DNA of 64,000 bases from Mycteria americana (GCF_035582795.1 NC_134367.1:106688062-106752061), one strand, 5' to 3'; numbered from the stretch's first letter, positions 22,801-35,500 are shown. Notes: a model not told the origin generated them from the letters alone. Numbers and translations: made by a program.

Positions 22801-25667
22801 TTCTACTTTATCAACAAGGACTCAATTTACCAGCAATTATACGTATGTGGGCTCCTTGTCTTCAGGGTACCAGAATTACTCGTGCAGGAGCAGCTGTGCT
22901 CCGCATCTGCCGGCACTGGCTGCATCATTACCATGACATTAACAGCTATGGCTGTGCGGCTCGCGTGTGTTTGCATTTAGCAGAACACAGAACTTTCCGG
23001 ATTTCCTATATTGTTAATGATATGGAAACAGTCTCAGAAGGAATACCTTATTTAAAACCTTCTAGCTGTGCTGGCCCTGTGGTCATGCTCTGGAGCACCT
23101 CTTGTAGGAGGCGTTTGCCAGGTTTACTCTCTGGTTTGCAGAGAGGACCTGAAGCAATGCGAAGGCTTCCCCAAGGAGAGACGTGGGAGGAACAGTTCCT
23201 TGCTCCTTGTTCATGAATGACACTTACTGCAGTCTTCCTAGGTGGTGATGAAAAAAACCAGGAAATTGCAAAGGGCTTTAAAAAGGGGCAGGGTGATTTT
23301 CTGGACAGTAGTCCTCTACATACTAAGAGGGATAATAAAATAACATGCTCTGGTGCGCTAACCAAGGGCAGCTGAAATCAAAGAGAGCTCTCTTCTTCCA
23401 CTCCCACTCACATGGAGCAGATGGTGGGGTGCACCACGTGTGTTTCCTGCCTGCCTTCTGAATCACCAGCGACTTGCTGTAAGCAGGGTGCCAGGCTGGG
23501 AGCGGGGGAGGTCCACAAGCCGGTCTGGCATGGTACGTAGTCCCCGCATTTCTTCCAGAGGATGAAGCCTACAGAAAAGCAAAACACCCATGACCCCCCG
23601 CTTTAACGCTGCAAGGTCAGAAGACCTGCAAGACAGAAAGGTAGGGCTATATTCCTGAGTCCTTTCCATAACCCTCCTTGAGTTTATCTCTGGTGTCTGT
23701 TTTAAAAAGGTACTTTCGCTCTGATTTGGTGAGTGAAAAGGTTAGATGTGCATCACTACCCCCGCCGCTCCCCACCCCCCAGCCCGCTGGCAGTGTGAAT
23801 GTTTTACAGTGCCAGAGACCTATCTGGAAATGTGCCCTTGTCTTCTGCTCGTGGCTGAAGATGTGCAGGGAGTGCCCAGAGCTCATGCCACTCTTGCTGG
23901 CTCCAGTTAATTGCAGGACTGGGTGTAAGTAGGTGACTGCATGAAGAAAGCAGAGCATCATCTTCATTAGCTGCTGGTTTTGGTTTTAGCCTTGCTCATC
24001 CTTGGTGCATTGCGTGAGAACAGTAGTGGTCATCAGGATGACTGTGTTACTTTGAAGTTACTACTTCCAGCATTTTCCTGTCAGTTTGAGATTCCTGCCT
24101 GCACCAGAGCTGAGCAAAAAGATGAATGAGAACTCCTGGCTGTCGTCCTCGGTGAGCTTCTTCAGCATGGCTCTGAAAACATGCGCAGAGCTTCACGCAC
24201 ATGAATGGACTCATTAACGTTAAGGCTCTGTGTATGCCTAATTAGCTTCCTGAATTGGAGCCTGGTTTATGGTGCATTTTCAGGGATGAACAAAGCCAGA
24301 CAGTTCAAATCCCTCTCGCTGTGTTGAAATCTGTCATTTGGGCATCAGAGCCCAGTGAGAAGGAAACGCTTTACAGGGTCTTTTAGAGAGGAAAGAAGAG
24401 GCTCTTCAGTACCCCCTTGATCCCGAAGAAGGCTGACCCTGTTGGGCAGCTGGCTTCTTTTGCCTTAGCAGTGTCTGTGCTAGACTGCTCCTGTATTACA
24501 GATAAAGAGAGGAGCCCTAGGGTATGGTGACAAAATGAGTCATGAGTGAAGACACACAAATGTTTCCGTTCCTGTTGTGAAACCACATGCTGCATGTTTT
24601 CAAGCAGTCAGTTTTTAGCTTGAGGATGATACGCTCCCCAGGTATTATTTAATGTAATACTGTATCACGGATGTTTCTGCTGATTTGTTTAGACTAAAAA
24701 GTTTGTTTTGGTCGTTTGTTTAGGGAAGGTTTGCATCCTGCCTTCCACCACAGGCTGTTGCTTGTTTCCCTTTCAATCTGTGGTGTGGACTAGTAGGTGC
24801 CTAGCTCCAGCATCGCTGTCGGTTGGCTTCCTGTAGTAGTCTATCTGAAGCCGCTATGTTTCTTCCTTAAACAGCTCCCCCACACTTGTCCTTGCTGTCC
24901 TTTCTGTCCTTGCTGCTGTTAAGTCAATGCAGCTGGGCACCCAACTGTACAAGACATATAGCTGCAAGGCGTAGAGGAGAAACTCAAAGATTTGTCTGTG
25001 ACAAGAGGATGAGGAGCTGAAAAAAAACTTAGTGTGAAGAGTTGTGTTTTATCTCCTTCCAGTGTGACCAGTTGTTTTTGGATTTATGAATGACTCATGA
25101 GCCTGTTCAGTACTCTTAGCTCGAATGGCACAGGATCGGCCCTGGAGAAATGAAGTGCTAGACCTGGCTTCATTAGACCTGTCTGGTGAGCAGGTTTTTA
25201 CATGTTTTTGGTGCTCTGCAAGTTGGTCCAGAGTAGAGAAGTTGCCTCTTTGGGTAGCACGGCGTTCTCTAAACCAGCCAGGTTTTCCAAAGGGAACTGC
25301 ACAGCAGTTCGTACATGCTGCTTGGAAAGCTCCTGGCTCCTTGTGGAGGAGGTCAGGTGGGATGAGTTTAGGCAGCAGCGCAGAGAGACTGCTTGTTCTC
25401 TATGGAAAGACAGGCTCCACTGAAATACATCTTGTGTTGCTGTTTGGGTTCTCTGGCATCCACGTTTGGTTTCCAGGAGATGCTAGACCTCACAGGCATC
25501 CCTGCAGCAGATTTATGGCTGAGAGTGTGGAGAGGATCTTTAGAACGTCTCTCCCTCGTTCAGGTTTTAATTTGGACAATGAACGAGGGTTCCTTTTAAT
25601 TTCAGGTGCGATGCTCATTGACATATACAGGATCTTCATTGTAGAGCTGAGCTTTTTCCCACTGAAA
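19042..25667 (+). other. TGFB2: TGFB2 intron 1, first part
   Basis: The intron opens with GTAAGT and a TG-rich stretch. It carries A runs of 20 (19524-19543) and 28 (19812-19839) and otherwise unique-looking sequence. No exon is supported. Two of the longer chance frames are here (165 codons at 22719-23216 and 183 codons at 25125-25676), and neither has a recognisable domain or splice context. Confidence 0.7.
19812..19839. repeat. Poly-A run of 28
   Basis: The longest homopolymer in the window, 770 bases into intron 1. Its length should be read as approximate. No retrocopy body is visible beside it. Confidence 0.85.
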
Positions 25668-25770
25668 CCTCCTTAGGGCAGGAGCCTCTTTTTGTTGTTA
25701 TTTAAGACCTAGCACAGTGTGATGCTGGCTTCAGGTTATTATAAATAACTGTATAAAGTATAAATGATAA
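25668..25770 (+). repeat. Ancient SINE/L2-like 3' tail
   Basis: The segment matches from memory the widespread amniote repeat tail that reads TTAGGGCAGG, then a T-rich spacer, then CCTAGCACAGTG, ending in a run of ATAAATA-like units. It is decayed and short, and lies just upstream of a CR1 3' end. The family name (CORE-SINE/MIR-related) is not certain. Confidence 0.55.
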
Positions 25771-25792
25771 GTTGACCTCATAGCTGACCCTT

Positions 25793-25852
25793 CTTTGAGC
25801 TTGGAGGTTGGACTAGATGTCCCTTCCAACATGAATTAACCTGTGATCCTCA
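25793..25852 (+). mobile_element. CR1 LINE 3' end fragment
   Basis: The sequence reads GAGCTTGGAGGTTGGACTAG, then CCCTTCCAACATGAATTA and TGTGATCC, which is the terminal segment of an avian CR1 retrotransposon with a piece of its octamer tail. It is 5'-truncated to about 60 bases, as most CR1 copies are. Confidence 0.85.
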
Positions 25853-26452
25853 TAATACTACATTTTAATACAAGAAAAACAATGCATTGTGTTTCAACTT
25901 CCATAGGGTAGTCTTGATTCAAGTATCATCAAATTTCCAAAGATGCGTTGTTTTATGTCAGTCTTGGATTTGTCCCTCTGTTGTAGCTTTCTTGCACCAA
26001 AATGCTCCTGTTCTTCTCTCCCTCTGCAACCATTTTTCTTTTACTTTTCTTGTGTGAATATTGCTTTTCAAATAAGCGTGGTAGGTTGCATGAAAATAGA
26101 CTACTGTATTACACTTCAGCAAAAGCTGTGGCATCGTTTTAGGCGAACAGAGGGGAGAAAAAGGGAAATGTTGTGATGCTGACCTTTCACTTTGCTTGTT
26201 TGGCTCCTTCCCACCATATCTAACCCATGCTGCACTGACAAATACCACATCTGTCTTGACAGGCGAGTTCACAAATAACCATTCATTCATAACTTGGAGT
26301 TGCTGTAAGACTCCTTATGCGTTGCTTAATCTGACAGTTGTGCATTTGAGCAGAGACTTTGAAGAAAAGACTTTGCAGAATGCCCGTAAGTTCAGTCTGA
26401 CTTTGTGAAAACTAAGAGGGAGGTCTTGCGTGAAAGAGGATACTGTACTTAA

Positions 26453-26500
26453 GTATATGTGTGCGTGTGTGCATGCGTGCACACACGCGCGTGCATATAT
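26453..26500. repeat. 48-bp perfect alternating purine-pyrimidine tract
   Basis: Every base from 26453 to 26500 alternates purine and pyrimidine. It mixes TG, CG, CA and TA steps, including a GTGCGTGTGTGCATGCGTGC core and an ACACACGCGCGTGC part that is nearly its inverse. CG and TG/CA alternation is the classic Z-DNA-forming pattern. It is flanked by AT-rich intron. Confidence 0.9.
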
Positions 26501-28716
26501 TTAAGAGCATTGAAACATCTGTTGTTGCCAAAGCCCAAATTGGAATGTTCTGGGAAAGATAATTTAATTTTTAGCTTCTGGATTCATTTCAGTGATGGTA
26601 ATTTCAACACTTCCTGGGGAGAGTCTATCAGTGGTTATGTGCATCAAATGCAGCAGTAAATCTGTCATTCTTTCCATTTCAGTTTTTCAGCCTTACAACT
26701 TCGTTATTTTTCCCTATTTGGCTGGTCTTAGTATCCAATGTTTTCCCTGGCTTCATCTCTTTTAAACCCCTGCCTTGAATTTTAAAAGGCGAGCTAAGCC
26801 TGTTGAAGTTCCTTCTCTTACTTGTTTTTGTTTACGTATAGCATTTGCAATTCAGCAGCTAGCTCAGCTGAAATAGTGATGGTAACTTATCTTTACCATA
26901 GTGATGATTGAAAGATAGGAATCAGAACATGCTGGTTTTTGTTCCTTGGGGTGGAAAAAAAAAAAAAACCCACAAAAACCCCCAACCCTGTGGGTGGACT
27001 TTGTACTCAGGAGGCTGAAAGACTAATAGATCTTAGCAGCACTGACTGTTTTGAAGTGGTCAGAGAGTACCTAGCAATCCCGTACTTGATGAAGACTTCT
27101 GTGCAGTAATACTTATTAGTCCTGAGCCCACAGTTGTGTTTACAGATGATCTCCAATACCTCAAATTGTACAGAGAGTAGTCCTTGCTTATTTGAGTGGG
27201 TGTTGTCCAGTATGTATAAAATGACTTTTTTGGGGCTTTGGGCAAACAGTCATAAAGATCTTCTCTAGGACTGCCAAGATGTATGCTACGAAGAACAACA
27301 CCTGCAGAACTTTCCATCTTCCAAGTGACATGTAAAAACGATGCAGCAAATTTACCCTCTTCAGATGCAGCAGTGGGTTGAAATAATGGCATAAGTGGTT
27401 GGCAGGCACAGCGTGGTCGGGGTCTAGCATTCACCAGAGCCTGTGGCAGGCTTCTGCTCCTTGTCCCACCTCTGCATGGTCCCAGGGGTGGCCCAAGTTA
27501 GCAAAGCTGAGAGACGTCTCTGCTCCCCCATGGATGTGACGATGGAGGGGCAGTTCTGCCCTTTGCATTGCAATTCCTGGCCTTCATGCTTCGAGGGTTT
27601 GATGCAGGAATCGATCCAGTTGACTGGATAATACCGAAACAGAGCACTTAATGAATACCTAGTAAGCAAAATTTATGGATGCCAGGGGTCAGGTCCACTG
27701 ACACATGCAGTACTGGCAGTTCATTTCTTCATCCAAATGCCTACAGGGGGTATAGGGGATGTATGCCCTCGGGGAAGGATGAGTGATATATTGTATTCTC
27801 CAACGTGATAGGATGTTTTAAACTGCTTGGAGATGTGTTGGATCCCTGCAGATCTTTGGTGTTCTCATTCTCGCCCAATCTCTGAGAGATCCAGCCCAGT
27901 TTTCTTGGCTGTTGTAGTTGGCTCTGGGCCTCCCTGGCAGAGCAAGGGCTGCATATGTCTTGTGCCAATCACTGCTCTATACTCAGATTTTTCCTGATGC
28001 ACGCTTTGGAAATGAAGTAGCCACATTTCAACATCGAGGTACGCTGAAAGATGTCTGTACGTTTCATTTGTTGTGCTTGTTGCGTGTTTACCTAGCATAT
28101 AATGGCAGGCTATTGCAGCAGACATACATACATCTTTAGGTTTGTGAGTGAGGAACAAGTTCCAGCTTTCTTGAAAATAAATCTGCTGTTCTGATCTGGT
28201 GGTGTGATAGGAACTTAGAGGCTTGCTGCCAGGATATACAGCTTGGAAAGCAAGGGAGCTAAGTAAGCAGCTTCATCCCAGTTAGGATGGACTCGGAACA
28301 GATTGTTGGGAGTCTGAGCTTTCTCTCCCTCTTTGAATCTGGATTCCCCCATCCTAGCTTGCATTTCTCCCCGATGCTAGGAGCCATGTATTTGGAAATT
28401 TCACATTCCCCTTGCTAATCGGGGAAGAAAAGAGCCCCAAAAGGATCTAGAAAAAGAGATCTTTGTAAAGGTGGCCAGAGACTGAGTTACAACAATATCA
28501 TGTGTCTGAAGGAACTTACCTCCTTCCAAGTTGGAGTCCTATTATTTACCCACTTTATTGGGAGACTTAATTTTCTCTGGCTGGAAGTGTATTTGTTGAG
28601 GTAGAGTCTGGAAAGGAATCTGCCTCATGCACACTTGCCACAAGGCCAGCTATACATGTGATACAGTCAAACCTTTCCATTTTTCTGCCTTTTGAGAGTA
28701 CGTTCCCCAGATTAAG

Positions 28717-28788
28717 GGCCCTGGTCCAAAGCCTGCTGAAAACACTGGAAGTCTTTCCATTGACTGCAAAAGTCTTTGGATCAGGTAT
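28717..28788. repeat. Imperfect palindromic ancient repeat
   Basis: The arms at about 28720-28755 and 28751-28785 are imperfect reverse complements built on CCTGGTCCAAAGCC and GGCTTTGGATCAGG-like sequence (here GTCTTTGGATCAGG), with TTTCCATTGACT at the centre. I recall this palindromic motif as a recurrent old repeat in reptile and bird genomes, but I cannot name the family with confidence. Confidence 0.6.
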
Positions 28789-30334
28789 TAAGTGCCGTTC
28801 CTTTGTTTCAGGGAACGGCCACATCTTCAAGATATATTGGGACGTATTACTGTAATGTGGTTCTTTCCCTTTTATTGAGTTGCCACTGGAGATGTTCTTC
28901 TGCATAAGGCTGTGCAAAAAAAAAAAAAAAAGAATCACTTTTAAAAATAAACACCTTAGTAGCTTATTGATAGAAGCATTTGATGGCAGATGTCATCTGT
29001 GAACAGCATATGGCAGCAATATGGCAAGAATTGCAGAACGCGGAGAAGGAGGCATGAGTTCATGTCCTGTACTTCTTAGGTATTCCACACCTCCCCCTGT
29101 CTAAAATAAATGACCATCTGACTGCAAAGGTCTTGGCAAATAAACATGCCATCGTATATCTCTATCATCCTCCCTACAGCGAGTTTTTGTCTAGAAGCTC
29201 ATCACTCCACATCCAGAGGCTTCTTACAAACACGTGCAAAATCAGACTTCAGCGCCCAGAGCAGGGAAGAATCTAAAGGCTGTGAATAAGAATGTGGCAA
29301 ATCCCTGTGCAGTGGACTGTAAAGAAAGGTCAGGACTAAGCCAACAAGGTGTTTTTATGTTATCAATAAAATCTTAAAAGTCAGTTCTGAATAGAGCTGG
29401 AGCTGGGAGAACAACTTCTGAAAGTCAATTTGCTGCATGATATATGCTGAGTTTACAAGCTGGAAAGCCAAGTAGTTTGAGAACAGGAGCTGTGCTTATA
29501 GCATGAAGGTGCATGTGGTTTTAAATAAAGCCTCTCTGACTTGATATGTCTCAAAGTGCCTCACGAAATAATGAGTTAACTTTTGAGGTATGTTTTTTGC
29601 ATGGATGAAAAGTTGGAGCAATTTAATTTGGGTCAGTAAAGCCACTCCAGATTTTTCCTTGTGGTGTTGAAACTGGAGTCTGTGCAGTGATTGTTTAGGC
29701 AAGCACAACGGTCCTTGTGGCCGGGGTTTTAAGCAGCACCTAAAGGAGTGGTTCCTTTGTAGCCTTTGAGGATCCCAGCCTTTTATTCAGATGAAGTCTG
29801 AGTCAGGTAAATCTGCTTTGCTGATTAGAAATGTCCCGAACGCTGTTCTGTATCAAGTTTGTACTACTACTGTATACTTTTAAAAGCCTGAGAGGACTCA
29901 ACATCCACCACAGGTTGTTGGGGTTTTGTTTGTTTGTTTTTAAGAAAAGAAAAGAAAAAAGCCTGGTTTATATTTTATCTGTGGTACTTCCTATGTCCTG
30001 TTGGGATGAGATTTGATCCCAAGCCATTGGATGCGGGATATGAAACCAAAGAGCTTGGTTCTTGTTTAAGGCAATGTTACAATGTCACAGAGTATAAAGT
30101 GCCTTAATGTAATGACAGACGGACCTGCAAGCGGGTTTCTGATGGAGCATAAACGTTGCCTTACAACTGAAGGAGATACTCATCTCGGCAGGGGTGAGAT
30201 GTTCTTCTCAGGGTATAATGTTCCAGGTCTGTTCACGCTCATAACTAGTGACTAATTGATATCGTACTGTACTTTAGAAAGGACGAGACTGACATTGCTA
30301 TAGGAGGCTTTGAGTTTTGGTAGAATGGACACCT

Positions 30335-32560
30335 ACAGATTAAAAAGGCTGGAAGCCATCATGATGGTCTTCTGGTCTCCCTACCTGCATTTTCCAGGCT
30401 ATTGAGTTTTGCTGAATTAATTCCTTTTTGAAAGGGAGTTCACACCACTCTTGGTAAATTATTCCAGTGATTAACTACATTTACTAGAAACAAGCAGCTT
30501 TGTGTTTTAAGTTGTTTAGCTTCAAGTTCTAGCATTTGAATCTGGTTTAAACCTTCACTTGCTGTTTTGAAGACCCATTATCAAATTTGTGGGCATTGTG
30601 TAGGCACCCGCAGGAGAAGGACGTTTTGCAGACAGGAACTGATCTGACGGAGAGCAAGCTGGCGTGGCTGCTGGAAGACCCTGCAGTGAGGCAGCCAGGA
30701 GCTCAGCATGGGCTGCTTTACCCGACTGAGCGTGTTTCAGATCCATAGACTGTGATCGAGCCACAGCTCTCTTAAGTTTAATATGCTGTGCTCCTTGAGA
30801 TACTTCCTAGCCTTTTCAGTTACTCTGACAGTTTCCCTCTGAAACTCCTCTGCTTTATTCATATGCTGCTGAGACTGTGGACAACAGTATTGGACACAGT
30901 ATTTCAACAGTGGCTGTGCCGTTATCAAGTACATGCATTTTGCAGACTCTGCTCTAATTCAGTATTACACAGTTTACGCAGCTAATTTTGGCAGTAACTT
31001 TGCCAGGAGCTCTACAAGGAGAGGTAAAAATTCGTACTTGGGTCATTATCCACCGGGGTCCCCCCCTCCCCAAGTCCTTTTCAGAGGTGCTGACTCTCAG
31101 GATGGAGTCCCCTACTCTGTAAGTATGGTCTAGTTTCTCTGTCCTAGAGTTGTATTTTCATATTGATTCTACTGACATTTACATCTTGATAATTCAAGAT
31201 TCAAGTCACTGTATTTGTGATGCATCTTCTTCATTGTTTGTCACATCCATATCATTATTTCATCTGCAGTTGGTTAATAATGGTTTAGTTTCCTTCTGGG
31301 TGATGGATAAAAATATTAGATAGTAGAGTGCAGTAAAGTGAGCCTTATGGGACCTTGTTAGAAGCTGGTCTCTCAATAATGGTTTCCTGTCTACTATTGT
31401 ATTTTGAGTCTCATAAAAACGCAAGGCTTTGATTCATTTACTGCCTGGCCATGTTGGTGTCCTGTTGTTCCTGTTTCCTAATGAAATCATTATGTAGCAC
31501 CAGCTTAAATGTCTTGCAGCTACCCAAGTACATTATATTAAAACAGTTGTCTTATCAACAGGACTACCAGTCTCCCTCCCTAAGATCCTGGACCAGTGGG
31601 ATCTGTTTTTCTTGAGCTGATGTTTAGTTCCTCTGACCTGATTCTCATTTCTGCGCTTTGTGTATTTTTTCGGGGAACAATATAAGGCTGACTGTATATG
31701 TGAGATAGCATGGGTTGACCTGTTTAGGCATTGTATATTAGCAAATATGTTCTGCCTCAAATCCGTAAGATATTTTCCAGTGTTTGGGATTTATTGAAAG
31801 CCAGTCTTAATAATTTAGATAGCTCCTTGGACAGCTCTTTAAAAAGTCTTGATGCAAGTTAGCTGGTCTTGCTTGTTTTACAATGTCTGATTGTAGTAGC
31901 TATTGTTTTAAGACCTTCTGAGTTGCCGCTGGAATGAAAAATAATAATCATCTTTTCACCTTATGATTGTCTGGCTTTTTTATCTACAGAAGTATATTTC
32001 ATATTTCTGTATCATTATTTCAACAGTTTTTATCTTGTAATGGATGAATATCACTGTTAAGCTTCCTTAGTACTTAAGTAAATCTCATCTTTAAGTTTCT
32101 TGGCCATGAAGCTGGCATGCCCATTTGATTTTTCTCATCTGTTATCTGCAGTTCTTATTTTCTGATGTGTAGTAGTTCTCAGCAGCTATTACTTTTACTT
32201 TTGTTTGTAATATATAGTTGCATTTTTTGATTTTATCTTCTTACGGTTGCATTCAGTTTCTGTCACAGACAGTTTTCTGACCTGAGTGGTCTTATTTGTT
32301 GATTGTGGAACTGTCATTTCTACCTGTCCAGCAAACTAAGCATATGTCTGTTATTCTTTCCAGTTTTCTCTGTAAACACTTCTGTCCAGTTGATTCAGCT
32401 CATCATTGTATTCATCTTTGTATGACTGTCTCCTTCATAATACTAAACCTGAATGTGTGCAGTTCTTTGGGACTTCTTGATTTTGTGCAGAACATGAGGT
32501 GATCTCTTCCACCTAAGCTATGAATCTTTCCTGTTACATCTGGGTAACCGAAGCACTTCA
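30335..32560 (-). mobile_element. Ancient CR1-type LINE, about 2.2 kb, antisense to TGFB2
   Basis: Long collinear similarity, from memory, to an old CR1 group best preserved in turtles and crocodilians, read in reverse orientation. Landmarks in order are TGGTAAATTATTCCAGTGAT (30451-30470), GGACACAGTATTTCAACAG (near 30893), AGTCCTTTTCAGAG and GATGGAGTCCCCTACTCTGT around 31072-31120, TGGATAAAAATATTAGATAG (31303-31322), GTACATTATATTAAAACAG (near 31528) and CAGCTCTTTAAAAAGTCTTGATGCAAGTTA (31832-31861, given as two joined blocks). These correspond to the 3' region and reverse transcriptase of ORF2. It is riddled with stops and indels, so it is long dead. A block at about 30612-30740 does not fit the element and looks like a later insertion. 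Confidence 0.85.
30612..30740. other. Unidentified about 130-bp insertion inside the ancient CR1
   Basis: The CR1 alignment expects TGTAGGTACTTATAGACTG, but the window has TGTAGGCACC (about 30599-30608), then about 130 bases of more GC-rich sequence, then CATAGACTGTGATCGAG (30745-30761). The inserted block (GCAGGAGAAGGACG to TTTCAGATC) matches nothing I know. It could be an untemplated insertion, a fragment of another repeat, or divergent element sequence. Confidence 0.5.
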
Positions 32561-35500
32561 GTTCCATCTTCAAGGTAAACTGGTGCTTAATTGTTGAATT
32601 GCCAGGGGCCTAAACTAAGGGGTTTCTAGAAACTAGCTGATCAGGGAGTTACCATATCTCAGCAGGAACCAGATATAAAGGTGTGGCCTGACAGAGTCGA
32701 TTGCCCTTGTGCTGGTGGGAGTAGTGCCACCCAAAGCTCCTAACTACAGAGGAGGAAGTAGGTGGTGATGGGTTATCTAGTGCTTGTGTGGTTGGCAACT
32801 CTTCCCTCAGAGAAGCAAGGGGCCAGACACTCCAGCTGTGAGGTTAGTTCTGTTGCCAGAAACTGTAATTTTGGAAGGCAAATAATGTTTTGGGGTTTCT
32901 TTTCCATGCTCAATAGCACAAGAAATGGGAGACCTCCAAGTCACTGACTCAGTTGGTGACTCCATGGTGCAAAGTAGTTAGTGGAGGTGTTCTTCCTACC
33001 CCACCCAGAGGTCTGAGCCCTTAACCTATAAAGGAATTTCACTTGTGTTAAAAATAGTGTAGAGGGCACTATGAATCATAACTCATCCTAGTAACTGGGA
33101 CTTAGTAAAAGGACCTTGGAATTAGGAATATCTGTTCTTAAATAATAAAGAGTTGATACTCTCATTGAGTCCATCCTCTTAACACTAAACTGGAACTAAC
33201 TCCAGCAAGTATCTTCAGGGAACAGTCTATTTTTGACAAGTTACTGTATAAAAGAGAATGACCAGATATTCAACATTAATCTTCTCTCTGATAGCCATGA
33301 TTTGATAGCATGATTTGGGACTAGTTGTACATGAAGCTCTGCAGATGAGCTCCTCCAGCCTTTGTTGTACTGTACTGTTTGTTCTGCAACTCCTAATCCT
33401 TCCATGTCCATCTCCATAGTAGTCTCTGGGCTCAGTGAGCAGCCACATTTCCCATGCAATCCATGAAGCATTTTAGGGATCTTCGGAAGTGAGCTGCTTG
33501 GGAGCTTCCTAGGCCAGTTGGGGTGAAAAGTAGAGGAAGGAGTTGAAAGCTGAGCACCTCCACGTGAGCAGGCAGGTGTGCATTTCCTGCATGCAGGCAC
33601 CTAGTGGCACTAACTTCTACCGGCTGGAGAGTTTTCTCTAAGAGAGGTTTACAGTCACTGTGCTTTTCTGTTCCTGATTTACACTGGACCAGGGTGTAAA
33701 TCATTTTAATTGTAATTACTGTTATGAAGCAGGAAAGATTGCATGATTTTAATGTGGTTAAAAACTTTCACTTCCCTCTAACGTTCATCTTAATCTGTCT
33801 TTATCTTAATCATTTAAAGATGTGTTGCCTGTGCTTTGAGTCTGTGAATCTTGACTTCTCTGCAACACAAAAAAAGTACAGTTTTCTTTTGCCTTTCCTT
33901 CTCCGTTACACTTTTACTTCTTGTATAATTCCTTCTTCTTCTTCTTTTTTTTCCTCCCCAGAGTGAAAGGGTTGGACAATCCAACCTGCTTTTCTTGAAA
34001 ATGACTTGCTTTCGTTTCCTCCTCCAGCCAGGGAGTAGTTTGGAAAGGCTGTTCTCTGGACCCTTGGCCGAGCAGGAGAAGGCAGCCAGATGCGCCGCTT
34101 GCCAGGGGAACAGGAGCGCTTCCTGGCAGAGGTGGGGCGAGAGGAACAGAGCCTGTGCCGTGGGACTCGCTTTCATCTCCTCCGCTTTCTGCAAGGCAGT
34201 CCTGAAATTTCCTGACCGCTTTTAAATCTTCCAGTTAGAATAGCTGAGCCGTGAGGCCCACTTGTTTAAAAAAAAGAAAAAAAAAGGAGGAGAGAGCAAC
34301 TTGCTCTTATAAATAGCAATAGATGAAAAATACTAATCTGTGCTGGGCAGTCCAGCACAAGTTTCTCTGTGTGTAATTTTGAATACCCAGTAAGGGAAGA
34401 TGGGTGCTCCCACATGCCTGGCCACCATCACTATCACCTTGTATGAGTCCCCTTTTTGATGATCATCCACATCTGATTCTTCTGTTAAGAATAGGATCTA
34501 GGTCTATGGTTTGTCCTGTTCCGTTATATTTAGCATATTTAGGGTTGGATGCACGCTGTAATGTTCTGATTCCCATATTCCCTCCCCCCCAAAGTTCTGG
34601 GTACGTTTGGATTTGTGGGTTTGGTTTTTGGAGCCCTGAGTGTTGCAGAGTACCTGAGCCCTGTTGCTGAGGTAAAGTGTTGGGCAGGAGGAGTGCTTCA
34701 GCATTGCATTCTGGCTTCGGAGACCTGCAGACAAGTTGCTGTCAGCAACACTGCAAATGCTTTACTTCGTGGCATATTCTTTGAAATGAAATTTTGCAGG
34801 TTTCCTGGTAAAACCTAATTAAACTTAATTCCTTGGTCTCCATTGTTGAGGCCTTTATCAGAAATACATGAGTGAGAAGACTTCTCTTCTAAGCCTCCGA
34901 GAAGAAGTTTGGAAGCATCTATCCTCTTTCATGGTTTCATTGCAGACATGTTTTGGAAGAGGTCCCAGTGTGAACATTACTCCTGTGGAGAAGGCTTTCT
35001 GTTACTTGCCTCCAAGTCTGACATGCCTAAATCTGTCACTGTTTTCTTGCCTTCTTCCTAAGGCATTTCAGAGGTATCTGGAGATGTCATGGATTCTTCT
35101 GCCTTCTTCGTAAGTGATATATTTCTCTGTACTGGTTCAGCTTTTACTATGAACCTTGGGTGAAGTCAGCAAATGATAAGGGGTTTCTGGCTTGACCTAA
35201 AGTCACAACTGACAGAACCACTGGTGACAAAATGTAACTCATCTGAGGAGCTGATTGTTACACTTGCATCAACAGTGATGGGGAACCTCAAAGCAGTACG
35301 AAGCCTTAGTGTCATGATGAAACTTCTCTCATCCTCCCATGCAGTTTTCCAAGGTGGAAGAAATTGTTTGACATATGGAAGAGGCTTTGTTTTATCAGCT
35401 TGTTTTATCAGAAAGTCTGGGTATGGTGAGATGAGCTTTACAAACTTCTAGTTCAGATTGTTGCAATTAACGCTCCTCAGGTTGGATGCAAAAATTGCTG

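Larger units (their letters stand above)
25853..30334 (+). other. TGFB2: TGFB2 intron 1, second part
   Basis: No exon is supported. It contains the alternating purine-pyrimidine tract at 26453-26500, a 14-base A run near 26955-26968, and the palindromic repeat at 28717-28788. Overlapping minus-strand frames at 27060-28160 (124, 81 and 97 codons) contain one hydrophobic stretch but no family I recognise. Confidence 0.6.

Noticed and set aside
22719-23216. 165-codon plus-strand frame in intron 1
   Set aside because: Checked as a possible source of the alternative TGFB2 exon, but no match to its cysteine-rich sequence and no suitable splice sites.
24290-24330. tRNA-like GTTCAAATCC box
   Set aside because: No matching A box or acceptor stem at the right distance.
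25125-25676. 183-codon plus-strand frame in intron 1
   Set aside because: It starts with ATG but has no recognisable domain, and its end runs into a SINE-like tail at 25668.
27060-28158. Minus-strand frames as a retrocopy or endogenous retrovirus fragment
   Set aside because: One hydrophobic stretch was tempting, but no family match, no LTR, no poly-A tail, and the frames do not join in a consistent order.
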